Below are positions 1-7,051 of a stretch of 43,651 nucleotides of DNA, piece after piece. Position 1 is the stretch's first letter; each line of letters opens with the position of its first letter. Position numbers and translations under genes: made by a program. The stretch is from Planctomycetota bacterium. GTDB lineage: Bacteria > Planctomycetota > UBA1135. The DNA lies in contig JAJFFB010000110.1 of NCBI GenBank assembly GCA_021776925.1, positions 1-43,651 on the forward strand, in the 5' to 3' direction. The notes beneath the pieces were generated by a model. The model was not told the origin of the DNA and searched no databases. It worked only from the letters and a program-made list of their open reading frames with translations.

Positions 1-27
1 CTGGAAGAAATCCAGGACGGCCACTAG
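1..27 (+). CDS. possible 3' end of a preceding gene
   Basis: Frame 1 from the first base reads LEEIQDGH followed by a TAG stop at 25-27. This may be the tail of a gene that lies mostly outside the window. Eight codons are too few to identify a family, and an open frame of this length is easily due to chance. Confidence 0.25.
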   Translation: MEEIQDGH

Positions 28-94
28 CTGACCGTGGACAAAGTCATTCCGCCCCATGGCAGCGTCTTTTTCCCCTGGACGGCGTCAGCAGAAC

Positions 95-120
95 CCGCCC
101 CTATCTAAAGATAGGGGCGG
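95..120. repeat. perfect inverted repeat (hairpin) downstream of the dehydrogenase gene
   Basis: Two 12-base arms, CCGCCCCTATCT and its exact complement, are separated by only AA, so the palindrome is nearly continuous. It lies about 80 bases beyond the stop of the leftward dehydrogenase gene and 70 bases after the possible stop at 27. Neither side has a clear T-run, so it is not a typical intrinsic terminator; it could be a Rho-independent-like pause, an operator or a protein-binding palindrome. Confidence 0.6.
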
Positions 121-130
121 AACCAGCTTC

Positions 131-170
131 CTTGCCAGGGAACAAAACCACTTGCCATGGAACGAAAGCA
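131..170. repeat. 20-bp imperfect tandem repeat, two copies
   Basis: Copies at 131-150 and 151-170 match at 16 of 20 positions (both begin CTTGCCA). It lies in the short non-coding stretch before the stop of the dehydrogenase gene and contains no convincing reading frame. It resembles the other short tandem duplications near gene ends in this window. Confidence 0.55.
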
Positions 171-202
171 CTTTATCCACGGCCAGCTAGACCGAATCAG
201 GG

Positions 203-1270
203 TCAGCGGCTGAGCGCGGCTTCGGTCTCTTCGCGCTCGCGTGCGTTTTCTTCGGCATCGAGGATCGCGCCGGCGTATTCGTGGGCGGCTTCCACCATGG
301 TCAGACCGTGGCGATCGCAACTCTCCAGTAGGCGCGTGACGGTGCCGCCGATGCCCTGAATCTCGGCGCTCCAATCGCTGCGCCCGGTGGCTTCGTGGCC
401 GGCGCCCTCGATCAGCGCACCGGCGTTGATGACGAAGTCGGGCAGGAACAGGATGCCACGCTCACTCAACAGCGGCGACAGGTAGGAACTGGCCAGAACG
501 TTGTTGGCCACGCCGGCGACCACGCGGCAGCGCAGGCGCGGAATGCTGATGTTGTGCAACACGCCGCCCAAAGCACACGGCGCCAGCACGTCGGCTTCCA
601 CGCTGAGGATCTCGGCGACGTCGACCAGGCGCACGCCGAGGTTGCTGGCGTGCTCGCAGGCGGCGGCGCGGGGGTCGGCGCCGATGACTTCGGCGCCGGC
701 CCGCACCATGCGCCGCGCGAGGGCCATACCCACCGCCCCCAGACCCTGGATGGCGACGCGCGCGCCGTCAAGATCATTGCAGTCCAGCCGCGCCATGGCG
801 GCGCGGATGCCGGCCTCGGCGCCCTCGGCGGTGGCCTCTTCGGCTGGGCGCAGCACCCCCTTGTGATGGTGGGCGACATAGCGGGTGGTTTCGGCCAGGA
901 TGCGCAGGTCGTTGTGATCGAAACCGACGTCGGGCCCGGCGCGGTAGACGCCACGCAAGGCTTCGATACGGCGCCCCAGTTCACGCACCGCACCGCGGCG
1001 ATCACGCAACCAGTTCGACACGATGACAGTTTTGGCGCCCCCTCCCTGCACCCCGGCGAGGACGCACTTGTAGGTCATGGTCTGGGACAGGCGCAGCGCA
1101 TCGAGCGCGGCCTCGCCGCCATTGCGGTAATCCCACACCCGGATGCCGCCGTAGGTCGGACCACGGCGGGTATGGTGGAGGGCGATCCATCCACGCAGGC
1201 CGGTCGCGTCGTCCTGGACGGCGATCACCTGTTCGTGCCCTCCCTGGGCCATGGCGTCGAGCAGTTCCAT
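203..1270 (-). CDS. Glu/Leu/Phe/Val dehydrogenase family, leucine dehydrogenase-like
   Basis: This is a predicted cytosolic NAD(P)-dependent amino-acid dehydrogenase that interconverts an amino acid and its 2-oxo acid with ammonia. About 355 residues fit the leucine/phenylalanine dehydrogenase branch rather than hexameric glutamate dehydrogenase. The N-terminal half has the conserved MTYK segment and GGGAKTV, holding the two family lysines, and a PDVG motif at the catalytic aspartate. The C-terminal half has the Rossmann signature GLGAVGMALA. An upstream GTG at 1309 would add 13 residues; I prefer the ATG at 1270 because the family aligns from there (MELLDAM). It diverges from the HEAT-repeat gene. 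The nucleotide next to it, a kynurenine/methionine-type aminotransferase on the other strand, suggests an amino-acid catabolic neighbourhood, but substrate specificity cannot be read from the sequence. Confidence 0.88.
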   Translation of the reverse strand: MELLDAMAQGGHEQVIAVQDDATGLRGWIALHHTRRGPTYGGIRVWDYRNGGEAALDALRLSQTMTYKCVLAGVQGGGAKTVIVSNWLRDRRGAVRELGRRIEALRGVYRAGPDVGFDHNDLRILAETTRYVAHHHKGVLRPAEEATAEGAEAGIRAAMARLDCNDLDGARVAIQGLGAVGMALARRMVRAGAEVIGADPRAAACEHASNLGVRLVDVAEILSVEADVLAPCALGGVLHNISIPRLRCRVVAGVANNVLASSYLSPLLSERGILFLPDFVINAGALIEGAGHEATGRSDWSAEIQGIGGTVTRLLESCDRHGLTMVEAAHEYAGAILDAEENAREREETEAALSR

Positions 1271-1309
1271 CAAAAATTGTTGACACCCGTCACAGGACGA
1301 ATGCTGCAC

Positions 1310-1319
1310 TATGATTCTA
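1310..1319. promoter_or_regulatory. overlapping divergent -10-like boxes between the dehydrogenase and HEAT-repeat genes
   Basis: TATGAT at 1310-1315 on the plus strand lies 20 bases before the ATG at 1336, and TAGAAT reads leftward at 1319-1314. The two boxes overlap in a 65-base divergent gap. No good -35 element at 17 bases was found for either, so this is a moderate call. Confidence 0.4.
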
Positions 1320-1335
1320 AACCAGGAATACCAGC

Positions 1336-2277
1336 ATGATCCGAAACCTGACCCCAGTCGGCATTTTTCTTCTGTGCCTCTCTTGTAGTGGCATGGAGCA
1401 CCAGGCGGAAGAACCCACCGCCGCCTTCCCGGACAGCCGCTCGTCCGATCTGCGCATGCCCTACGCCCAGCCGGGCGAATCCATCCGGCCGCAGCTGACC
1501 ATGGCCGAAGTTGTGATCGACTGCGAGCGTCACATCCGCTCGTGGCAGGTGGCGATGCAAAAGACCGGCGACCGCCGCGGCCAGGAGTCGCTGGCCGCCC
1601 TCGAAGAAGCGATCACCATCTACGTGCGCCGCGAACAGCCGACCATCGAAGAGGTCGCGATCAGCGGCACCGATCGCCTGCGCGGAATCTGCTCCGCGGC
1701 CCTCGGGTTCGCCCGCAACGACGCGGTGCTGCCGATCCTGCTCAACAACCTGTCCGATCCGAATCCCGACGTGGTCGCCAACGCCTTCTTCGGCCTCGGC
1801 GTACTGGCTTCCGCGGAAACGCCGGTCGGCCCGATGCTCGACGCGATGGTGCTGCACCAGGAAGCCGCTGGCATCGTGCGCAACGCCTCGTTCTCGGCCG
1901 CGCGCATCGCCCAGGTTCACCGTCAGCTCGACCTCAACGGCAATCCGGCGCTGGCCACGCTGCTCGGCAGACTGCTCGACCGCCCCGAGGCCTCGGTGCG
2001 CGCCCAAGGTGCCACCGGGCTGGGTTTCCTGCGCGAGGCAGCCAACGCCCCGCAACTGCTCGACCTGCTCGCCGGTGACCCTATGCCCAGCGTGCGCACC
2101 GCCGCCGCCTTCGCCCTCGGCGAGATCGGGGAAGCCACTGCGGCCGGCTCGCTCATCGCCGCCCTGTCCGATCCCGACCGCATGACCGCTGGCGCCGCGC
2201 GCGCGTCACTGGTCAAGCTCTACGGCAAGGACATGGGCTCCGATCCGGTGGCCTGGCAGGGCGTCTTCCAAAACTGA
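1336..2277 (+). CDS. HEAT-repeat protein with signal peptide, possible lipoprotein
   Basis: The 313-residue product begins with a short hydrophobic export signal (IFLLCLSCSG) with cysteines near residues 14 and 17. The match to a lipobox is imperfect, so lipidation is only possible. From about residue 110 to the end there are alanine-rich helical repeats of about 30 residues typical of HEAT/PBS-lyase-like repeats, for example segments with DPNPDVVANAFFGLG, EASVRAQGATGLGFL, and MPSVRTAAAFALGEIG. Such folds act as protein-binding scaffolds; no catalytic motif is visible. AGGAA about eight bases before the ATG could be a ribosome site. It is followed after one base by the aminotransferase gene, so the two are probably co-transcribed, although no functional link is obvious. 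Confidence 0.8.
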   Translation: MIRNLTPVGIFLLCLSCSGMEHQAEEPTAAFPDSRSSDLRMPYAQPGESIRPQLTMAEVVIDCERHIRSWQVAMQKTGDRRGQESLAALEEAITIYVRREQPTIEEVAISGTDRLRGICSAALGFARNDAVLPILLNNLSDPNPDVVANAFFGLGVLASAETPVGPMLDAMVLHQEAAGIVRNASFSAARIAQVHRQLDLNGNPALATLLGRLLDRPEASVRAQGATGLGFLREAANAPQLLDLLAGDPMPSVRTAAAFALGEIGEATAAGSLIAALSDPDRMTAGAARASLVKLYGKDMGSDPVAWQGVFQN

Positions 2278-2278
2278 C

Positions 2279-3460
2279 ATGCCCTCCACCCGATCCGCCC
2301 TGCGGGTCTCCAACAAGGCCAACCAATTCGTCGAATCGGTCATCCGCGAAATGACCCGGGTGGCACGTGCCGAAGGCGCGCTCAATCTGGCCCAGGGCTT
2401 CCCCGACTTTCCCGCTCCGCAGCAGATCAAGGACGCTGCCGCCGCGGCGATCCAGGCCGACCTGAACCAATACGCGGTGACCTGGGGGTCGCCCAAACTG
2501 CGCGCGGCGATTGCAGCCTTCATGGCCACCCGGCGCGGCGTTGAGGTCGATCCGGAGCACCAGATCACCGTCGTCTGCGGCGCCACCGAGGGCATGATCG
2601 CAGCGATGATGGGCGTGCTCGACCCGGGTGACGAAGTGCTGGTCCCGGAGCCCTTCTACGAGAACTATGCTCCGGACGGCATCCTTTCCGGTGCGGTGCC
2701 GGTATTCGTTCCGCTCGGCGAGGGCTACCGGGTCGACCTAGCCGCCTTGCGCCGCGCGCTCACTCCGCGCACCCGCGCGCTGGTGCTGAACACGCCGCAC
2801 AATCCGACCGGGCGCGTGTTTGACCGCGCCGAGACCGCTGAATTGTGTGCCTTTGTGCGCGAGCACGATCTGCTGTTGCTGACCGACGAGATCTACGAAG
2901 AGATCCTGTTCACCGGTCCGCATCATTCACCCTTGCGTGAAGACGGCATGGCCGAGCGCACCCTGCTGGTCTCCGGCGCCTCCAAGACTTTCAGCGTCAC
3001 CGGTTGGCGCGTCGGCTGGGTCATCAGCCCCCCCACCCTGACCGAAGGGGTGCGCAAGGTGCACGATTTTCTTACCGTGGGCGCGCCGGCGCCGTTGCAG
3101 GAAGCCGTCGCCGAGGCTTTGAGCTGGCCCGACGCCTACTACTCGCAGATGCGCCAGGACTATCTACAGCGCCGCAACCTGTTGGTGGCCGATCTGCAGC
3201 AGGCGGGTTTCGGTTGCTCGGCGCCCGAAGGCGCCTATTACGTCATGGCCGACGTCGGCGCGCTGCAGAAGCCCGGCGAGAACGACACCGAATTCGCCCT
3301 GCGTCTGGTGCGCGAGGCCGGGGTGGCAACCGTTCCCGGTTCCTCCTTCTACTCCGACCCGCAACGCGGCCGCCATTGTGTACGCTTCTGCTACGCCAAG
3401 AAACTTGAAACCCTGCGCCAGGCCGGCGCTCAATTGAAGGAATGGTCCTCAGCGCTCTGA
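2279..3460 (+). CDS. PLP-dependent class I/II aminotransferase
   Basis: A fold-type I aminotransferase of 393 residues, the usual length. The Schiff-base lysine is Lys236 in SGASKTFSVTGWR. The cofactor-contact motif NTPHNPTG is at 171-178 and TDEIYEE at 202-208. The N-terminal LAQGFPDFPAP is characteristic of the kynurenine aminotransferase / glutamine transaminase K / methionine aminotransferase (YbdL-like) group, so a broad-specificity transaminase using hydrophobic or sulfur amino acids is likely. It starts one base after the HEAT-repeat gene stop, and its 3' end overlaps the next gene by 19 bases. The exact amino donor cannot be assigned. A leucine-dehydrogenase-like gene lies on the opposite strand nearby. 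Confidence 0.92.
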   Translation: MPSTRSALRVSNKANQFVESVIREMTRVARAEGALNLAQGFPDFPAPQQIKDAAAAAIQADLNQYAVTWGSPKLRAAIAAFMATRRGVEVDPEHQITVVCGATEGMIAAMMGVLDPGDEVLVPEPFYENYAPDGILSGAVPVFVPLGEGYRVDLAALRRALTPRTRALVLNTPHNPTGRVFDRAETAELCAFVREHDLLLLTDEIYEEILFTGPHHSPLREDGMAERTLLVSGASKTFSVTGWRVGWVISPPTLTEGVRKVHDFLTVGAPAPLQEAVAEALSWPDAYYSQMRQDYLQRRNLLVADLQQAGFGCSAPEGAYYVMADVGALQKPGENDTEFALRLVREAGVATVPGSSFYSDPQRGRHCVRFCYAKKLETLRQAGAQLKEWSSAL

Positions 3461-4725
3461 CCCTGCTCATGCCGCTGACGCTGACGGCGCCAGGGGCCGA
3501 ACCGGCTGCATACGCGGCCGCAGCGTGGGCCGAACCGGTTGTGTGCGTGGCGGCAGCGTGGGCCGAACCGGTTGTGTGCGCGGTGGCCTCAGCCGCGTGG
3601 GTGGCGAGGGCGGCGCAGGGAACGGAGGCCCCCCCCTCCACCGCCTACGCTCGCATCTGCGCGCAGCGCAACTTGCCGTTGGCCGAACCAGAGCGTCTGG
3701 CGCGCCACTACCGCATGGTCGGCACGGCGACCTTCCACATGCCGCAAGGCGACCCGGTGGTCCAGGAGTTCCAGCTCGCCCTCGCCGGGGCCGCACGGCA
3801 ACGCTATTCGCTGCACGCCGACACGCGCAAGAACGTGTTCCTGCTCGCGGGTCCGGGCCAGGCATGGCTGAAGCAGGCCGACGCGGAATTGAAGCCCTAT
3901 GCAGCCGAAGAACTGCAGCGCGATGCGTGGGCGCGCTGGCTGGTGCTGCGCTTCCCTTGGGACCACGCGCCCATGCTGCAGGGCTCGGAATTGCCCACCG
4001 CCGCGCTAAGGATGCCTGCACCCGGAGGCTGGAACGCTCATCTGGAGTGCGATGCCGACGGACTGCCGCGCACCCTGACCCTGACCGGTCTGCCCGAGCA
4101 GGGCGAGGACGGCACCGAATTCACCCCAAAGGAAAGCCTGGAAGTCGGCGACTGGCGCTCGGTCCTCGACGGCGGTCCGCACTACCCTCACCGCTGGATC
4201 TGGACCAAGTCGTGGGGCCGCCTGCTTGAAGAGGTCAGCCTGATGGAGGTACACGTTCTCTATTACGCCGAGGCCTTTCAGCCCCGCACCGGCCCCCCCC
4301 CCAAGCATCAGGTCTTGAGGCCGAATCCAACCAGAGGGCCGGAGAATACCGAGGAGACGATCGGTTTGAAGGTGCGCAGCATCGCCTGGATTCCCGCCGA
4401 AATCTGGGAACTGACGCGCCAGACTCCGCCGCCAGGCTCCGAATGGCTGTTGCTGGCCGCCGATGGAGGCCGGCGACGCGCCTTTGTTCCTGACGGCGGC
4501 GCGGCGGCGTTGCCCGATTGGGTGATCCCGACCCTGATCGAACAACAGACGGTGCTCGCCTGGAGCGGCTGGCGGGTATTGGATCTGGACCAGGCCGCGC
4601 AGCAGTTGCGTGGCGCAGCGGCGCAGACCGACCGCGAGATCAGCGGGCCGTTGTGGGTGCGCGTCTTCGACCGCCCCTACGAGGTGCTGCCCTTCGAACT
4701 CCTGTTGCCGCTGGTGGCCGACTGA
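3442..4725 (+). CDS. secreted protein of unknown function with 11-residue N-terminal repeats
   Basis: I do not recognise a family in this 427-residue protein. It starts inside the 3' end of the aminotransferase gene, in another frame. Residues 1-16 look like an export signal (MVLSALTLLMPLTLTA). Residues about 17-50 are an Ala-rich stretch with near-identical 11-residue units AAAWAEPVVCV and AAAWAEPVVCA, encoded by a 33-bp tandem repeat. The rest (about 65-427) looks like a mixed alpha/beta globular domain with many Trp and Glu residues and no catalytic motif that I can name. A run of ten C at 4293-4302 codes for three prolines. The last codons lie inside another tandem repeat (4704-4803). A later start inside the gene is possible if the repeat region is non-coding. 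Confidence 0.7.
   Translation: MVLSALTLLMPLTLTAPGAEPAAYAAAAWAEPVVCVAAAWAEPVVCAVASAAWVARAAQGTEAPPSTAYARICAQRNLPLAEPERLARHYRMVGTATFHMPQGDPVVQEFQLALAGAARQRYSLHADTRKNVFLLAGPGQAWLKQADAELKPYAAEELQRDAWARWLVLRFPWDHAPMLQGSELPTAALRMPAPGGWNAHLECDADGLPRTLTLTGLPEQGEDGTEFTPKESLEVGDWRSVLDGGPHYPHRWIWTKSWGRLLEEVSLMEVHVLYYAEAFQPRTGPPPKHQVLRPNPTRGPENTEETIGLKVRSIAWIPAEIWELTRQTPPPGSEWLLLAADGGRRRAFVPDGGAAALPDWVIPTLIEQQTVLAWSGWRVLDLDQAAQQLRGAAAQTDREISGPLWVRVFDRPYEVLPFELLLPLVAD
3491..3586 (+). repeat. 33-bp tandem repeat, about three copies
   Basis: Two nearly identical copies lie at 3521-3553 and 3554-3586 (CAGCGTGGGCCGAACCGGTT core), preceded by a decayed 30-base copy from about 3491. The period is a multiple of three, so the reading frame of the secreted protein is kept. 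Confidence 0.85.
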
Positions 4726-4803
4726 CCCGATCGAATTACGGTTGCCGCTGGCCGCCGACTGACTCGATCAAACTACGGTTGCCATTGGCTGCGGATTGAT
4801 TCA
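4704..4803. repeat. 37-bp tandem repeat spanning two convergent gene ends
   Basis: Copies lie at 4704-4740 and 4741-4777, with a third partial copy at 4778-4803. The core GTTGCCGCTGG..GCCGACTGA includes the TGA stop of the upstream secreted protein in copy 1. Copies 2 and 3 hold the stop and the last ten or so codons of the leftward galactokinase-like gene. Divergence between copies is mostly single transitions. The repeat therefore supplies coding ends for both convergent genes. Confidence 0.85.
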
Positions 4804-5984
4804 GGCACCTGCCACTCGACCGGTCCGCCGGCAGGCGAGAAGCCCAGCACTTCGGTCTCGGAGCCGGTCGCGTGGCGATACAGACGGGGCAGTTCGCGGG
4901 CAAAGTCATCGAAGGCATCGGGCGCCACCACCGCCGCGATGCAGCCGCCAAAACCGGCGCCAGTCAGGCGCCCGCCGTAACAACCCGGCAGCGACCACGC
5001 GCTCTCGACCAGTGCATCCAGCTCGGGAGTGCTGACTTCGTAGAGGTCGCGCAGGCTGATGTGGGCGCCGCTCATAGCGTGACCGAAAGCAACCAGGTCG
5101 CCGCGACGCAGCGCGTCGGCGCCGGCGTCGGTGCGCAGCTTCTCGCTGACCACGTGCTGGGCGCGCATGCGCAATTCGGTTTCCAGCCCCCCCCCAAATT
5201 CCTGCAACTGCTCGGCGGTCAGATCGCGGAGACAGGTCATCCCAGGCAGGCGCTGTTGAAAAAAGGCCAGCGCCTGGGTGCACTCGGCCACCCGCTGGTT
5301 GAAGGCCGACTTGGCGAGTTGGCGCGCGACACCCGAATCGGCCACCGCGATCACCGCCTGATCGGCGCGCAGGGGCAGATGCTCGCGGGTGAGTTCGGTG
5401 CAATCGAACAACAGCGCCGAATCTTCTTGGGCGAGGAAGATCGCGGTCTGGTCGAGGATGCCGCAGCGCACACCGACGTATTCGGTTTCGGCGGCGTGGG
5501 CGAGGCGAATCATCAGATCGGGAGGCGGGTCGAGATCGTGCAGCCGCGAAACCGCGTACACCGCGACCGATTCGACGCTGGCGGAGCTGGACAACCCCTT
5601 GGCCATCGGCAGATCGGCGTCGAGGTAGATGTCGAAGCCTCCGCATTCGCCCCACTCTCTCATGGCCACGTAGAGTCCGCCCTCGAGGTAGGCCGACCAG
5701 CCGTCGGTGCGCCGGGGACGCAGCTCGGCGAGGCTGGTCTCGACCACCTCGCCCGGGAACTGGGTGGACTCCAGCCGCAGGAGCGAGTCGCCCCGCGGCA
5801 CGAAGAGCGCACAGGTTCCGCGTGACAAGGCCACCGGCAGCACCGAGCCGCCGTTGTAGTCCATGTGGGCGCCGAGCAGATTGGCGCGGCCGGGGGCAAA
5901 GAAGGCCCGCGCGGCCGGGTCGACTTCGGCGTGCGCCTGGGCCATGGCCAGGGTCCGTTGCAACAACGCGGGCGTAACCTGCAT
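4773..5984 (-). CDS. galK: galactokinase-like GHMP kinase
   Basis: A cytosolic GHMP-superfamily sugar kinase of 403 residues, close to the galactokinase norm. The galactokinase signature is at residues 32-46 (GRANLLGAHMDYNGG). The GHMP phosphate loop is at about 125-136 (LPMAKGLSSSAS), the catalytic aspartate is probably Asp178 in GILDQ, and the C-terminal motif is TGAGFGGC. In standard galactokinases the signature reads GEHTDY; here Glu is replaced by Ala39 and Thr by Met41, so sugar selectivity may differ from galactose. The ATG at 5984 is preferred; an open frame continues to 6218 but would run through the divergent gene's start. A leftward TACCCT box lies 8 bases upstream. No other Leloir-pathway gene is next to it. 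It carries a run of nine G (5187-5195 on the plus strand as C). Confidence 0.85.
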   Translation of the reverse strand: MQVTPALLQRTLAMAQAHAEVDPAARAFFAPGRANLLGAHMDYNGGSVLPVALSRGTCALFVPRGDSLLRLESTQFPGEVVETSLAELRPRRTDGWSAYLEGGLYVAMREWGECGGFDIYLDADLPMAKGLSSSASVESVAVYAVSRLHDLDPPPDLMIRLAHAAETEYVGVRCGILDQTAIFLAQEDSALLFDCTELTREHLPLRADQAVIAVADSGVARQLAKSAFNQRVAECTQALAFFQQRLPGMTCLRDLTAEQLQEFGGGLETELRMRAQHVVSEKLRTDAGADALRRGDLVAFGHAMSGAHISLRDLYEVSTPELDALVESAWSLPGCYGGRLTGAGFGGCIAAVVAPDAFDDFARELPRLYRHATGSETEVLGFSPAGGPVEWQVPESIRSQWQP

Positions 5985-5992
5985 CGCTTGCG

Positions 5993-5998
5993 AGGGTA
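5993..5998 (-). promoter_or_regulatory. -10-like box TACCCT for the galactokinase-like gene
   Basis: The hexamer ends 8 bases before the ATG at 5984, which would put the transcript start within about two bases of the start codon. It overlaps the rightward box at 5997-6002. Confidence 0.45.
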
Positions 5999-6002
5999 CG
6001 AT
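5997..6002 (+). promoter_or_regulatory. -10-like box TACGAT for the parvulin-like gene
   Basis: The box ends 10 bases before an in-frame GTG at 6013, which begins a more typical signal peptide (MKHRLFLPL). If the box is real, the ATG at 6001 would lie inside the promoter and the GTG would be the true start. Confidence 0.35.
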
Positions 6003-7044
6003 GGCGGTAGCTGTGAAACACCGTCTTTTCCTCCCTCTGTGTGTGCTCCTCGGCGGCGCCTCTGTGCCGTTGTCGGCCCAGGAGACCAACCCCACCCCCC
6101 CCCAGGCCCCGACGGTCGATGCAAACAGCGTCGCCGCGCTCAAAGCGCGGGTGGTGCTGGAACAAGGGGGCAAGCAGTACACAGCCGGGCAAGTGCTCGA
6201 GGCGGTGTTCCATTTCAACCCGAGCCTGCGCCTGCCGGTCGAACAAGACCCGTCGTATTGCGCGCTCTACCTCGCCTCGCAGCGTTTCGTCGACCAGGTC
6301 CACGCCTTCAGCGACCGCCTGCAACTCGAAGCCCACCAGGTACCCGTCGTCCTGCCGCAGCAGCTCGAGGCCGAAGCTGTGGCCTGGGCCGAAGACCGCA
6401 AGCGCGCCGCCCGTGCGGCCGCGGTGCTCGCCAGTCACGGCCTCGAGATCGAAGTGCGCGCGCGCATCATCGCCCAGCAGCAGGCCGATTTCTCGGTGCC
6501 CGAACTGCGCCGCCACATGCTGCGCTCGGTGCCAGAGTTCTTCGGCATGCTGCAGTGCTCCTGGATTCGCGCGCCGCTGTTCGACAAGGAGCAACAGCGC
6601 GCCCTGACCAGCGTCGAGCGGCGCAAGCGTTACGACCAGCTCGACCAGGCGGCACAGCGCCTGACTGCGCAAGAGCTCAGCTGGGAACAAGCGGTCGAGC
6701 AATATTGCGCCGACCCGGTCACCCGCGAGCGCAAAGGCGCGGTCGGCATCCTGCGTCGCACCCAGACCGACCGTTTTGAAGAGCCCCTGCTGCGCGGTCT
6801 GTTCGCCGATCTCGGCTACAAAAACCTGCAGGGTTCGATGCTGCGCGGGCCGCTGATGGGCGACCGCTGGGTCTATCTGGTGCGCATCGAGAGCCTGCGC
6901 ATTCAGGGCGTGGTCGACCTCAACCTGGTGCTGGACCGGGTGGCGCGCTCGCTGCGCGAGACCATGCTGCGGGAACAGCTGAGCAAGTGGCGGCTCGACA
7001 CCCCCCCCCAGGTGTTGGCGCCCTTGCTGCCCACCCAGGGCTGA
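6001..7044 (+). CDS. exported SurA/PpiC-like protein with degenerate parvulin domain
   Basis: This is a predicted exported folding factor of 347 residues (343 if the GTG at 6013 is used). A signal peptide with cleavage near SAQ lies at residues about 5-27, followed by a Pro/Thr-rich linker that includes nine C. A helical region (about 45-215) resembles SurA N-domains. Residues about 225-320 resemble a PpiC/parvulin domain: LSWEQAVEQY, then DPVTRERKGAVGIL where the family has a GGDLG loop, then FEEPLLRGLF. The usual GGDLG is missing, so isomerase activity is doubtful and a chaperone role is more likely. It diverges from the galactokinase-like gene with only 16 bases between starts and is followed after 7 bases by the amidinotransferase-like gene. 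Confidence 0.68.
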   Translation: MAVAVKHRLFLPLCVLLGGASVPLSAQETNPTPPQAPTVDANSVAALKARVVLEQGGKQYTAGQVLEAVFHFNPSLRLPVEQDPSYCALYLASQRFVDQVHAFSDRLQLEAHQVPVVLPQQLEAEAVAWAEDRKRAARAAAVLASHGLEIEVRARIIAQQQADFSVPELRRHMLRSVPEFFGMLQCSWIRAPLFDKEQQRALTSVERRKRYDQLDQAAQRLTAQELSWEQAVEQYCADPVTRERKGAVGILRRTQTDRFEEPLLRGLFADLGYKNLQGSMLRGPLMGDRWVYLVRIESLRIQGVVDLNLVLDRVARSLRETMLREQLSKWRLDTPPQVLAPLLPTQG

Positions 7045-7051
7045 AGCGCGC

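Noticed and set aside
4773..6218. Longer 481-residue form of the galactokinase-like protein
   Set aside because: The extra 78 residues would overlap the signal peptide region of the divergent gene and lie before the normal family start; ATG 5984 also follows a promoter-like box.
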